Shown one piece after another: positions 1 to 60,800 of a stretch of 64,000 nt of DNA. Position 1 is the stretch's first letter; each line of letters begins with the position of its first letter. The DNA is from Anarhynchus alexandrinus (taxonomy: Eukaryota; Chordata; Aves; Charadriiformes; Charadriidae), in the NCBI GenBank assembly GCA_008711295.1, contig VUYV01000101.1:2085422-2149421 (forward strand), written 5' to 3'. A model generated the notes under the pieces. The model did no database searches. It had not been told where the DNA came from and worked only from the letters and a program-made list of their open reading frames with translations. Made by a program: the position numbers and the translations under genes.

Positions 1-1421
1 CCCCCATTTCTGAACTAGTAATTTTAGTCCGGGCCTGCAGAGATAAGCAGCTCCAATTCGCTGCACCATTCACACGCTGCCTTAGGGCTGAATTTTGACC
101 CTGCTCAAAAGACAGATGATGCTCCAGCGCTTCTGTTTCGGAGGCAGAAGCAGTTTCAGAGTGTAATTTGCTAAGTGCTTTGGGACTGACTGTTCAGGAC
201 AGAACGGTACAATTTACATGTAGGCTGGTGTATTAACTGCAAGAATCTAATACTGATAATACTTGCTGTTGCTACCAGGTTCTTCTTTATTAGCTTCATC
301 CGTGTTTGAACTGCACTGTTACATTGCAGTGCCTTTTGCAATGTGCTAGATAGAAGTGATGGGTCAAATGAGCACAAATTAAAAAGCAAAATACAGTAGG
401 ACATTACAGATGAAGGCAGAGATTTGTCTACGATTCTCCATAGTCATTCCATATTTATATTAAATCATAAATACAGTTTTTGCTGACATAACCAAAGCCA
501 CCTTGGGAGATTTTGATGCACAACGCCTGGTAAAATAAACAGGAATTATGTATCTCAGTCTCCTAGGCTACTTCTGAAATCTCAGCAAAAGTCTGTGATT
601 AATGTTTAACATAAATGTGGAATGACTATCGAGAGTTATCCACATCAATAGGCGATAGAGAAGGACTGTAGGCATAGTTGGTAGAAGTTATTTAAAGAAA
701 AATCACTGAATTAAAATTCAAAGATATAGATGAAAAGAGAAGAGGATGCGAAGCCCCCCCCCTGCTCCCTGTTGTTGGTGTAACAGTTTTATGAGTCTCC
801 TCCTGCAGAAACAGTCCAGCATGAATCAAGGCTTTTTCAAGCTTGCTTGAATTCAGCCTTGGGTTGTATAATGCTCTAACGAGTTAAGGTATTTTACTGA
901 AGGATTTCAAGGTTCACAGTTGTCTTGAAAGTAAACATTAATAATACGAGCTAGAGAATAATTAGAAGTCAAATATAACCATGAAGAGTATTTTCAGGTG
1001 AGACAAGAGGCTGATTTCATCCCATTTGTTTCATGCGAAGGATTGCCCAGAATTCAGTCCCGGTTGCGTGACCCCCAGGGTCGGGCTGACAAAACCAAGC
1101 AGAAGGTGGACGCTCTTCCCGCAGGGGGTCAGTGGCAATGCTAAATAATTCGGACCCTGCTCCCTTCAGGCTGATGCCCGCACGAGTGACGCCGTGAGGC
1201 TGAGCGCATCAGTCAAGGAAGGAAATCGGCGTACGCAGGTCCTGTCCCGCCAGACCGCGCGTGGCACTGCCCACCATCGTGCGCTTTCTGGTCCTCGGGG
1301 AGCCCACGCCGTTGCAGCCCTGCGAGGGTGGGCGCGATGGGTGACTGCCTGCACCGAGATCTCCCTGGGATGAGGTGGCACGTGGTTGGGCCCGTGATGG
1401 CCAACCTGACTGCATCCTGAC

Positions 1422-1457
1422 TCTTTCTTTTTTTTCTTTTTTTTCTTTTTTTTCTGT
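1422..1457 (+). repeat. Imperfect (CTTTTTTTT)n polypyrimidine tract
   Basis: Runs of T broken by single C bases, about 36 bases long, ending TGTTTTTGCAAG. On the reverse strand it gives spurious poly-Lys reading frames. It resembles a splice acceptor but no recognisable exon follows. Confidence 0.7.
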
Positions 1458-4400
1458 TTTTGCAAGCCCCAGACTGTCCCCGAGGACATCTCTGGGGACG
1501 TGCTGGTGACGCGCAGCCCCTGTGCCTTTGCATTTTAGATGTGCCGTTTCAGAAATCTGTCCGAGAGCCCAAACCAACGGGGACGGATGTTGTTGGTGTA
1601 ACCACAGTTCAGTTGCCATCTGCTAATAATATTTATAATAGTAGAAACACGGAAAACAGAAGATCCCAATTAAGTGTAGCCAATGCAAGACTTCTCTGTA
1701 CACTGTAGGAATTCAGTCGGTGGTGTGTCTGTAGTTTCACATACTTTTCCACTAGCTCACAGCCCTTATCTCTAAGACCATAATCCTGCTATTTAGGCTA
1801 AACATACCTCTCCTTCAGGCTGTTATTTCAAGTTAGTCTCTGCAACCCTAAGCAGTTAGTTCTGCTGGGTTATCCCTTTCCAAGTACTTGCAGATGCTGG
1901 GGGAGTTCTTCCTCATGTTTTTAAGACTAATGTTGTAAGAATTATCATATGCTTATGCAGTCATGCTTATCCATTTATTATTTTTTTTATTCTGTTTTCC
2001 TTTCCTTCTCCGTGTCTCAAGACAGCTTTTTGAACCCATTAGACAATTTTAATAACTGGAAAACTAAGTGGCTGCTTAGAACTGCTTGGAGGAGGCAGAC
2101 GGACATCAGTCAGTCCCTCTGCCGAGCAGAAGGCACTGGCTTCAGCATCCCTGTCTGGCTTGGCCTGCCGGCTGGCCAAAGAGCAGGCGCGTACCTGCTG
2201 GCCATCCAGCACATGCTTGGTGCAGCATCGGCCCCGGCACGCGTGGCCTCCCAGCGAAGCTGCAGGGCGGTGGCCTGGGGAGCTGGGGAGTACTGGGAGG
2301 TGTCTAATGACTGGGAGAAATTCAGGATCTGGAAAGGGGTGTTAAGGTGCGGAGGGGTGAGGACGGTCAGACGTCGCCCCGTGAAAAACATTGCTCTGCA
2401 CACAAATTGCTCGTTCCCAGAAGGCAGCAAAATACTGCTCTTGCTAAATAAAAGAATGAAATTGTTCTTTAAGGATGTGCAAAGACCGCTGAGGTTTCAT
2501 AATTTTAGTCGGTCCTCTCCCCTGTCCTGATCCGATGTGAAAGAATGGAATCCTCATTGCACAAATTCACAAAATATCAGCATTTTCATATCTCAGGAAT
2601 CTGTAAGAAAGGGATGGTAAGAAGCTAACTTAGAGAAGTCAATCCTTTGATGTCTGGCAGTATCCAAAATTGTGTAAGTGCGTTGCTCCACTGTCTTCCA
2701 CAAACCGTTAATTTGTCTGAAGTTCTGCTTCTATTAAAGCAAACTATTGGAAACTACTCTTAAGAGAGAAAAAAATACAACTTTCAATCGCAAAATACTC
2801 CTCAGGTTTTTTTTTCAGTGTCACTTACTTCTTTTTTTTTTTAAAGTTTTTGGAAAAACATGGCATATCTACCATACGTTTTCCTCTTATTACAACTAAG
2901 CTATGAATAGTACCTGCCATGGTTTTGACTAGATGGTAAAAAAGACAGTGATGTTTAAAATGGTAAATGATAAACTTCTCGGAAGAGGCATCTGAGAATC
3001 TTTAGAGAGTTATTACATTTTACACTGATGGGCCCTTTCTGTGGCTTCTGATTTTTTCAGTCGCCCTGAAATTGCAATATTAAATAAATGTGATGAGAAG
3101 TATTCCTGGTTGGTTTAGTTTATGTTCAGTAATGAGCTTTAAATGTAATTATCTTTGAATTTTCTTAGCATTTTCCTAAGGTTCTTTTCTAGGTTTATTT
3201 TTATCCATAACTGAAAATGTCTGCTATAAAAACATTTTTGGTTGCAGAGAGGCAATAATGTGCTTACCTGCTAATATGTTGATGAAACCTAATCTTTAGC
3301 TGTGTGGAAATAATTTAGGGTATCACCTGTTTTCTCACTATCCATAGAGCTATAGTATCTCATATATGTGCATCACTTTGCAAGTACGGTTTAAAGGTCT
3401 CATGTCATAAAATACAACCTCAGCAGGTACTCCAAAACACGAGTTGCTGTTTCACCGTCAGTCTCAAAAATATAAAGTAAACGCTAACCTTTATGTGAAA
3501 GAAAAAGTATCGTTTGCATTAATGGCAAACAGTAATCCATCTACAAATGCAACTTCACATGATACTGACATTTCTCCGAAATTCAGCGTCAGACGCCTTC
3601 TTTTTCGGGTGAAGCGAGCTGCCAAATCTAAATTGGATTGCAGTTTTGCAGATGAAGTGCAGACTTTTTATGAGTCTTCACCCTAGTTGTTTCTCCATCT
3701 TTTTCACCTATTAATTAGCTTTTCTGGTGGAGATACAAAAGTATTTCAGCATTTGAGGTGCGTGTGCTGTTCTTGTGAAAGACATACACGGCTGAGATAG
3801 AAGGCAGTAGCATCAATTACTCTTGTTAGATTCAGAGGAGCAGTTATGAGAACTAAGTATATTTTGTCCCATCCCCACGAAAATAGTTCAATGGAAATCT
3901 TCCCTCTGAGTTCAGTTGGCTTTGAATTCAGGCATAAGCACTAAAAATAACAAGCTTTTTCAAGAGCAGAGAAACTAGCGAAGCTTTGTGTCCTGTGCCC
4001 CCAGCACCGTACCTTCGCAACAATCCCGGCCCCGCATTTGGCATCCCTTGTTCCCATCTCCCATCGCAACACCTACATTTTACCTCTGCAGTTCTTTGCT
4101 CCCAAGATCTTTCCTAATCACCCTGCAAGTCTCCTCTGTATCTCTTAATTAGCAGAGAGGAGGTGGGCTGGTTTTGCTGAGGCTGTTTCTGAGCTGCATG
4201 CGTGCTGACTGGCCCAGTCAGCGAGCCAGAGGGAATAGATGACTGCTGACCTCACATTTTTACTTAATGAGGCACTAATTTAGATCGCTCTCCCCTTGTC
4301 TAGTCACTGCTTCTCATGAAACTTGTCGGAACGAAATGAAGTTTGATCCCTCTGCTGCTTTGTCAGATGCATTGGAGAATGAAAACAGGTTCCTACGTTG

Positions 4401-4829
4401 ATACGGCGAAGCAGGCAGACAGCATGATGTGTATCTCTTTCTTACAAAAAAAAAAAAAAAGAAGCTAAAATACATGAGAAAAGTTTAAAAGAGTATTCTA
4501 GGATTTTACCAAAGCATTAGTTATGATTGCTGGGTGTGAAGAACCTCTGTAACTTCTGTCTCCTGTTTGTATTTGTTAGGCTGCTGTTTGTAAATATTCA
4601 CCTTTACGCAGTGAATCCCTTTGATTATGACTGACAAAAAAGTATGCAGTCTTTTGTCTTGAATGGTCCGGCGTGCAAGGATGTCGAACGATTCTGTAAT
4701 CAGTTTGCTCCTGCTGGATTAACGGTCTTTCATTATAGTCAAACATATCCACAACGTTGGCTGCCTCAGCTACTCACTAGGGCTTAGCGGTCACAGCATA
4801 GAACACAGAATTAATTTGGTCTTTTGACC

Positions 4830-5205
4830 ACGGAGAGATGGGCTGGCCCGAAAAATGGGCGAGATATGCGGCTATGCCTCCGCCTGCAGCGAAGGGGAGC
4901 TCCTTGGTGGCCTTGGGCTGTCCGGTGTGGGGCTTGTTGAGGGTCACAGCCGTGCCGATGGCACCCGGGCTGCGAGAAGGCTCCTCGGGCAGGCGTTTGC
5001 GTGTGCTTCAGCATTCCTGGGAATCGGACCCGTGCTCCCACTGCCCGGCCTCCCTCCCCTTTCCTGAGGGGCTTTGCAATCCTGTCCTTTTCCAGCAGCA
5101 GCACACAAGCTGTAAAGGGAACAGGCACCGCTCTGGGGGTCCCCATGTCTGTGAGGGGCTACGTGGCCGCCAGCAGCTTGTCCTGAGCCAGGTCTCGTGT
5201 TGCTA
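4830..5205. other. GC-rich patch upstream of GABRA5
   Basis: About 370 bases rich in G and C with scattered CpG, flanked by AT-rich DNA. No exon is recognised. It could be a regulatory element or a 5' untranslated exon; that is inference only. Confidence 0.35.
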
Positions 5206-6129
5206 AAACTTCCAGACCCATTACGTGGGTGTCAGTGAGGTCCCATTAGTGTAAACCATGTGCAGGTAAAGGTCTGTCTTTGTATAAATCCTGTTCCGTT
5301 AGGTAAGCCTAACGCATATATGACAAGCATCCTGCGAGCCAAGCTGTTCCGAGGGATGCTTGGAGGTTCTCTGTTTATTTACTGATTTATTTCCCTGAGG
5401 ACTGGCGGTAAATAAACATGTATTTATTTTTTTATTTTATCTCTGGGTGACCGGCTCACGTCGAGTTCAGGTCGTTGGGAGCGTAAGCGATTCCTGTCTG
5501 CTGGCAGGGTGCAGGAGGCCGGGTACGGTCCCTAGTGGGGCAATGTGCCCTGTCGCAGCCGGAGCATTTGTTGGCCATTTCAGCAGAGACTGCAAGTTGA
5601 AGGAGCACCGAGTGTGAGCAAACTTGCTGTCTTAAGAGATGCTCGTTGTTTGGTGCAGGTGAAGCGCGCTTATGGATAAACGTATGTGTCTGTTCTTTAG
5701 GTAAGCAAAGGCGTGAGTAGGCAGGGGATTCTCCTGAGCATCTTCAAATGGAAATGAGATGGACTTGAAAATGCAAGTTATAGTTGTGCTGTGAGCAGCT
5801 TCCTAGGTCTGAGCCATGGATAAAATGATCAAATAAGAAAGAATTCAGAATAAAAACAAATCTGGCCCAAAAGATACAGAATGAGGCCCACTACACGTTG
5901 CTGTTATTTGCATACTACAAGGGAGGACTAATTTATGCAAAAGAGAGAGGAGGAATGAAGAACGATGTTTTCTGTACTGCAGCATGTTTTTTCACATACC
6001 CCAGTGATCTGGGGTGGGATTTTTGAGTGCAATGGGAGTTTGTGATCCTCACGTAAGGTTAGAGTTCATCCTTTGTTCTGGCAATAAATTACATACACTG
6101 TGTAAATTAGAAGCTGTTTGGCATGTAAG

Positions 6130-6600
6130 GATTAAAGAGTACCTTCAGGCAGACTTGAAGGAGCGTCCCCAGGCAAACCCGTGCTGCTCCTCTGCCAGCT
6201 GGTGCAGTTCCTAAAGACGGGAGAGCTAACCCGGGGGAAAAACAGTGACAACTTGTGCTGGCCCCGAGAGCTGACCTTGCTCCCTGCAGGGGACGGAGAC
6301 ATACCAGCACCGGGGAAGTGGTGGGGCTGAGGTGGGGTCAGGCAGCGCGGGGGGCTGCGTTCTCCCTCTGCGTTATGGCAAGAGGGTCGGTCAGTGGGCT
6401 CAGGCGTCCCCCAATCCAGTACCCCAGGGCTGTACCTCCCTGACACGGGTCTTTCCTTGGGTCCTCCTTCTCCAGGGAGAGCTATTTATGAGTGCTTATA
6501 GCAGTGGTGAAATCGCCGCAGCTCCCCATGCCGCTCAGCTGGAGCGGCAGGAGAGGGCAAGAGGCTCCATCGCAAAGTTCCCTCGAGGCTGAAGCCCCGT
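6130..6600. other. GC-rich patch just 5' of the first recognised GABRA5 exon
   Basis: A GC-rich stretch ending about 50 bases before the exon at 6649. It carries several overlapping open frames on both strands with no family resemblance. Nothing coding can be supported. Confidence 0.35.
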
Positions 6601-6648
6601 GAGGCCGGCACGGCTTTTGACGTGTTTCTTTTCGTTTGCATAAAATAG

Positions 6649-54851
<48,203 letters not shown>

Positions 54852-55139
54852 ACTGAAGGACTCTAAAGCCACATGTGAGCCATACTTACAAAGCAGATGC
54901 TACCAAGGAAAATTTGAGATCCAGACGACTTTCTACATTTGGGCAATATTCTTCAGGAAGTTTTTTGCATGTTTAATAATATGTACAAATAATATTGCCT
55001 TGATTGTTTCTACATGTAACCTCAGATGTTTCGGAGACGATTATATTACTTACAGCAACAGATCTTTATGAAAGATCAGAAGACATTGAACATGGCTTCT
55101 TTGCTGCTGAGTATCTTGCATTGATAGTTTACAAATAAA
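54852..55139 (+). other. GABRA5: Probable GABRA5 3' UTR (proximal form)
   Basis: AT-rich sequence runs from the stop codon to the first AATAAA at 55134-55139. The signal is followed within about 30 bases by a T-rich and GT-containing stretch (TTTTTTAACTGTTCAAGTGT), as expected of a cleavage site. Longer forms using later signals are possible. The assignment is by position; no transcript is available to me. Confidence 0.6.
55134..55139 (+). terminator. Proximal poly(A) signal AATAAA
   Basis: Canonical hexamer 283 bases after the GABRA5 stop codon, with a T/GT-rich downstream element. It is the nearest good signal to the gene. Confidence 0.55.
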
Positions 55140-55369
55140 ATAAGTTATATTTTTTAACTGTTCAAGTGTACTACATATCGTGGTTTTTATACTTCAGATG
55201 TACAGTCATACAAATGTAGGCTTAACCTATATTTTACAGAAGAGCTCCACTATTGTCATCTGATAGGTTACTGAGTAACGCCAGTTGTAAATGTGCCAAA
55301 TTACTAAGTGTAGGGCTATGTTTTTTACTGGTTATAGGTAGCGCATTACTCCACAGGTGAAACTGCTCA

Positions 55370-55510
55370 GCCCAATTTTCATTAGAAGTTAACACAATGC
55401 AGTAAATCCTAATGGGGCTATGCCGATTTTCACTGCTTGAGCCTCTAGCGTGCAGTGAAGTAACATAAGGAGCAGGATGCTACTTGTGTAAATAAAGGTG
55501 GTGGAATTTT
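55370..55510 (+). repeat. Possible old dispersed repeat in the GABRA5 3' flank
   Basis: CAATGCAGTAAATCCTAATG, then GGGGCTATGCCGATTTTCAC, then ATTTTGCCC resemble a very old repeat that I recall from amniote genomes. It spans the AATAAA at 55491. The family name is not certain. Confidence 0.3.
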
Positions 55511-55650
55511 GCCCTTAAAAGAAAATATGAAGTTTGTTTGGATTTTGCATTCCAAGGAAATTTCTCTAATGATTCTCAGTATTTATTCCAAAAATTAGAG
55601 ATATATTGCATGAAATTAACATAGATTAGGAACATACTTGTGCAAATAAA
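55491..55650 (+). terminator. Distal alternative poly(A) signals
   Basis: Two further AATAAA hexamers lie at 55491-55496 and 55645-55650, and another at 56057-56062. They could serve longer GABRA5 3' UTRs, or be chance in AT-rich DNA. Confidence 0.3.
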
Positions 55651-55659
55651 ACTTTTAAC

Positions 55660-56894
55660 AACAGCAGTAGACATTTTTATTAGGGTAAAGTAAATGATGT
55701 TTGGACATTTTCCCAAGAAGAAGATTGCGTTATATTAGCAGAGATTAACAGTAAAGAATTACAGTAATTCTGAAATAATTATTACTTGTTTCCCACAGTG
55801 AAAACCAATCAGCCAACACTAAGAAGTGTGATCAGAAAAAAAAGATGTGCTTCATGACAGCAAGGTGTTTCAGTGACAATATTGACAGAAAGGTCTTTGT
55901 ACTGTCCATCTGAAACTTTTCTATAAAACGCCTTGCTGCTGCCAATGTGTTTTGCTTTCACAATGAATGAGAAAATGCAATCTGAGTTTTCAGCTCTTTC
56001 CTCCTTGGCATCCTTTCTTTGTTCCAGAAGCTTTTGTAATTTAATCTCAATGTTTAAATAAAAAATGCATTCAACATTGGATTGCAAAATGTCATTCTTA
56101 TGCTGGTTGTCCTTTCAGAGGGACCAAAAAATCACCACAAGAACTGAAAGAATTAACTGGAAAGCACACATGCACACACTCGATCACATGTGTGCGCATG
56201 ACACATCCTCACTGTTGCCCAGAAAGGTACATACTGAGCAAAGACAGTTAATTGGGATGTTTTCAAATTAGATGCTTTCTTGCTATGGAGCATCAGCCCC
56301 GTGTTCTGTTTGGGACAGACAGCAAGGTCCATGCTTCAATTTGAGGTGAGGGTCTGGTCCAGGACTGGGGAGCTGTCTGGGCTTCTTGTGTGTCTTCTTT
56401 TCATCCCCTTCGTTCCTTAACATTGCCGAGAAAAAATCTCACACATCTATTCCTTTTTGCAGCTTTTTGTTCGATGCTGTGGAATTAGAAATCTGCAATT
56501 TCTCAGTGGCCACGGAGAAGCTGTGGGACTGAGTGGGTGACTGGAAGCTGGTGAGGAGGAGCAAGGGAGGGGCATACCCATCTATTAGTTACAGTGCTGT
56601 CCTGAGCCAAGGTGAGGATTTGGATCTCTGTTTTCACCTAGGCATCCCGTACGGCTTTGAGTAGCCACAGACCTCCTTGTTCATAATTCCTTTGTTTTTA
56701 AAAGTGAGATAATAGCATCTGAATACAATTAATACAGCCCTTTGGGGATCAAAAACAGTGAAAAAATGCAAATCCTATTGGGAGGCAAAACTTCATAAAG
56801 TCCCATGGATGTTTCTTTTCTTTCATGCAGGTTATTCCCACAAAAAGGTGGGAGCCAACAAGATGTCCTGTTTTCTCAGTGAAGGGCCAAGTCC
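55660..56894. other. Intergenic, nothing recognised
   Basis: AT-rich DNA with one AATAAA at 56057-56062. No exon, RNA gene or repeat could be supported up to the CR1 copy. Confidence 0.6.
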
Positions 56895-57868
56895 AACAGG
56901 GATGCAGTGCAGTGAAGTGCTGGGACCAGTACCATTCAATATCTTCATTGATGACATAGACAGCGGGATCAAGCATACCCTCAGCAAGTTTGCAGACGAC
57001 ACCAAGCTGAGTGTTGCAGTTGACATGCCTGAGGGGCAGGATGCCATCCAGTGGGACCTGAACAGGCTCAAGAAGTGGGCCTGTGTGAACCTCATGAGGT
57101 TCAATAACACCAAGTGCAAAGTCCTGCACCTGGATCAGGGCAACCCCCATATCAATACAGGCTGGGAGGTGAAGGGATTGAGAGCAGCCCTGCCGAGAAG
57201 GACTTGGGGTTACTGGTGGATGAAAAGCTGGACATGATCTGGCAATGGGTGCTTGCAGCCCAGAAAGCCAATTGTATCCTGGGCTGCACCAAAAGAAACA
57301 TGGCCAGCAGGTCGAGGTATGTGACTCTGCCCCTCTACTCCGCTCTGGTGAGACCCCACCTGGAGTACTGCGTCCATCTCTGGAGCCCTCAGCACAGGAA
57401 AGACATGGACCTCTTGGAGCAGGTCCAGAGGAGGACCACAAAAATTATCAGAGGGCTGGAGCACCTCTCTTAGGAGGACAGGCTGAGAGAGTTGGGGTTA
57501 TTTAGCCTCGAGAAGAGAAGGCTCCAGGGAGACCTTATTGTAGCCTTTTGGTACTTAAAGGGGGCTTATAAGAAAGATGGGGACAAATTTTTTTAGCAGG
57601 GTGTGTTGCAATAGGACAAGGGGTAATGGCTTTAAACTAAAAGAGTGAAGATTTAGACTAGGTATAAGGAAGAAAGTTTTTACAATGCAGGTGGTGAAAC
57701 ACTGGCACAGGTTGTCCAGAGAGGTGGTAGATGCCCCATCCCTGGAAACATTGAAGGTCAGGTTGGACAGGGCTCTGAGCAACCTGGTCGAGTTGAAGAT
57801 TATTGCAGGGGAGGTTGGACTATATGACCTTTAAATGTCTGTTCCAACACAAACTATTCTATGATTCT
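56895..57868 (+). mobile_element. CR1 LINE copy, longest in the window, with reverse-transcriptase FADD motif
   Basis: The left part encodes reverse-transcriptase palm sequence: Gly-Pro-Val-Pro-Phe-Asn-Ile-Phe-Ile-Asp-Asp-Ile, then Phe-Ala-Asp-Asp-Thr-Lys-Leu (metal-binding aspartates at about 56995-57000), then a Leu-Lys-Lys-Trp segment. The right part is the same tail as in the other copies, ending ACTATTCTATGATTCT. A frameshift near 57170 and a TAG at about 57471 (a Tyr codon in the other copies) break it, so it is inactive. The 5' limit is uncertain, as similarity fades before 56895. Confidence 0.93.
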
Positions 57869-60800
57869 AAGTGCACACACATTGCACTGGGTGTCCCCAG
57901 TGGTTCACTCACTGAGCACCTCCAAAACAGCTAACACCCAGTGACTGGCAGAGAGGAGCAGATGATTCTGCATATGCAGGACAGACTCTCTCAGTTGCAG
58001 CCTCTTCTGCCTCTTCCTATGGCCATAGAGGAGTACAATGAGTGCAGTGCTAGGCTCCTGGAGGCTGAATATCCAGACAAGGGGAGGTAAGCCCAACATG
58101 CTGTCAGGGCTAGCAAACATAACAATTCATCTTAATCAGGACATGCACACCTGGGGGACTTTTCTTCTAATCATTTCATATGGGTACATGTTCCTCCTGT
58201 GGCAAGGCAAAGTGACCATGCAATGAGTGGCATGGTGGTAATCACTAAAGGGAGTCCGCCTGCGGCCCCACAGATGAGTGTTTGTTCACTGTTCTCAACT
58301 CTTTTCCTGTGGTTGATGATAGCGCGTGCCATTGATACTCATGGCAGATGGATGCGTGCTGGGTAACACATCTGGACAAGGCTTCTTGCTAGGAATCGTT
58401 TTACCAACAGCTTGCTATTTCTAGTCTCAGCAGAGTGACAGATGAGATGTAACTCTTGCAACATCAGTGACACAGCATAATGCACCAAACTAATCTTGCT
58501 CAACCAGGTGTCTGATGATGATGGGTGGGCTGATGAGGACCCATCAGGAGATAGTCCACATGATGACTTGCCCTTTTTTTGACCCCATATGTGACATGCT
58601 ACCGTGTTGTCAGGTATGTATCAGTACCTGTTCTCTTCCCAATCATTCTTTCAGCCTACAGGTGGCACAGGCTCAAACTTTTTTTATCACACATTATTAT
58701 ATATGATAATATTTGCAATTCCAGACTTGGATTCTTAACACTTCTTTCCGTCAAATACCAAACATTCAAGTTGCATGGAAACATGGTGGGCTTGTTTTCG
58801 GGGGGGACGTGGGGGAGGTTGTTTGTTTTGTTTGGTTTTGGTTTTTTTTTCCACCCACAGGAAGATTAGGTAGTGGTAGGGTTTTAAAATAAAAACAGTT
58901 ACTGTTAAGGAACTAACGGGACAGTCACTGACCGAAACCAGGTTCTGTGGGTAGAAGTTAAATTAGGAGCGTGGGACTTTGGCATGATTCTCTAAATAGA
59001 TTGAAACTATATCAGGATCCTAAGACACTGATTGTTAGAAGCTAGAGGAGTACTTGGGAGGAATATCATATATACGTGCCCTGTTCTTATTCTTCCCCAA
59101 ACCTGTCTGCTTCTGGCCACTTTCAGAGGAAGGATACTGCCCTGTCCAGACCTTTGTCCTGACCCCGTACAGCTACTCAGCAAATGTTCTGCAAGAGAAG
59201 ACTGGAGTGCAGGAATGCGTAGTCGGACCCTAGGCCACAGAATACCTGTGAAAGTGGCACCAGAGTGCTTCTGGGGCAACACAGAGGCTGTATTTACCAC
59301 ACTGTTGAAAACTATGAGCAATCTGCGAACCTCCAGAGGACACCGTGCATGGTAAAAGGATGTCTGAATACACATGAATCCCAAAACAAGAAAGAGAAAG
59401 TATCACAAGAAGTTGTTTTTCATTTTCCTCAGACTTCCACAAAAAGCCTCCAGTGTGAGGCTTTTCGCTACATGAATAAGAAACTCAGAACCATCTTTAC
59501 AGCATCTTCTCCACAGCCATTCTGTCTGCCCCAGAGGGTTTTCTATGCTTGTTTTATTTGCTTACACCCCAGTTTGACTCTTACCCTGAATGGTTCAGCA
59601 TCATTTTCTGGTCTCCATTGCAGGGCTCAGTGCCAGGACCTCTAAATCTGACCAGTTTTACTTACATGGAGATTCTCCTTGTCTTCACTGAATACAGAAC
59701 TATCTGCAAACAGTGGAGTCACATGGTCGCAGGATCAGGGCCTTTGCTTTAATCTGGTAAAGAGTTTATTGAAGTTTATGTGATGTGTAGAGAACCTGGT
59801 AATTACCTGACAAAGGCATATGGCACCACAGACATTCTATACATAAATCACTTCCAATTATTTTGACTGTCGCTTTCTGTGTTTGAAGGTAAAGACAGAA
59901 AATAATGATTAGAGCTCAATCCGTTATTGGGGATTTGTTAAACCAGGTTGAAATTTCCTGAAGAAACAGTCTATCTTATGTTTCTTGGAGAAGCCCACAC
60001 ACTCCTTGTGTGAGAACTGAAGTGGTACAAGAAGAAGAAGAAGCCATCTCGCAGCATGTGCTCCCGCCTGAACAGTAAGTGTTGTCCCGTAGTTTGGGAG
60101 ATGCTTCAATAAGCTGCTCGATTCCAGGCTGGAATACTTAAATGCCACTGCCTCTCACTACACAACACCTAACAATTTAAATCTCTCTGCAGTCAGTAGA
60201 ACTGTTTGTGTGGGAGACCATTACTCATTGATGGCATCTGAACTGTGGGAGATGGGAGCATTTCCCAGATCCTGGCTCTAAGTAAACACCTTGGCCTTGT
60301 CCTGCTCCAGGCTGGGGCGGTATCTGGATGTACATCAACCTCCTCTGGATACCCCTGGAAGGTGCCTTCAGGAGTGGGGTGAGCTACCTCACTGTCCCCA
60401 GTATGGGTGAGCTGGGACCCTGCGGGGCACATCTACTTCACAGCTTAGTCACAGCCAAAGAGAGTAATAAATAGGAATTGCTTGTCATTGGGTTTTTCCT
60501 GTATGATTTCATGGAAAAAAAAAAAAAAAAAGAGTTGAAAAGTGAATTACAACAATTCAGCACTGGAGAGTAAGTGTGTGCAGTTTGACTGCCAAATTTC
60601 TTCACTTGTGCCCATTAAGAATGAAAGAACAAGTCAAATACAATGGAAAAGGTTTTTATTTCTGATATTTGAGCTGTGCCAGCTTACTCCAAGGATGAAT
60701 TTAGGCAACAATGTATTTTCTAAAGCTTAGCCCTCTTCTGTTATCTCAAATTGCGTTCTGCTTTTTTCTAAATGGAGTGTGCCCTCTGTGGAATAGCTAA

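Larger units (their letters stand above)
1..6648. other. Region upstream of the first recognised GABRA5 exon (intron or 5' flank)
   Basis: No coding exon could be supported here. The region must contain, or lie downstream of, the exon with the GABRA5 start codon. Composition alternates between AT-rich stretches and GC-rich patches at about 1050-1540, 2060-2400, 4830-5205 and 6130-6600. The open frames within these patches overlap each other on both strands and resemble no protein I know. Short homopolymers (C at about 756-764, A at 4446-4459) are present. The opposite-strand neighbour GABRB3, expected further upstream from amniote gene order, was not seen. Confidence 0.6.

Noticed and set aside
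981..998. Short ATG-to-donor stretch (ATGAAGAGTATTTTCAG|GTGAGA) as the GABRA5 first coding exon
   Set aside because: The phase fits the exon at 6649, but it would encode only five residues plus a split codon with no hydrophobic core, and a stop precedes it.
1422..1470. Splice acceptor of an upstream GABRA5 exon at the polypyrimidine tract
   Set aside because: The sequence after CAAG does not encode any part of the alpha-5 protein and no matching donor in phase was seen.
1949..2060. ATG followed by a hydrophobic run (Leu-Ser-Ile-Tyr-Tyr-Phe-Phe-Tyr-Ser-Val-Phe-Leu) as the missing GABRA5 signal peptide
   Set aside because: It comes from a T-rich tract, has no good donor in the required phase 2, and does not resemble the known alpha-5 leader.
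5672..5700. ATG-to-donor stretch ending TTCTTTAG|GTAAGC as the GABRA5 first coding exon
   Set aside because: The phase also fits, but only nine residues precede the junction, with a stop just upstream; too short for a signal peptide.
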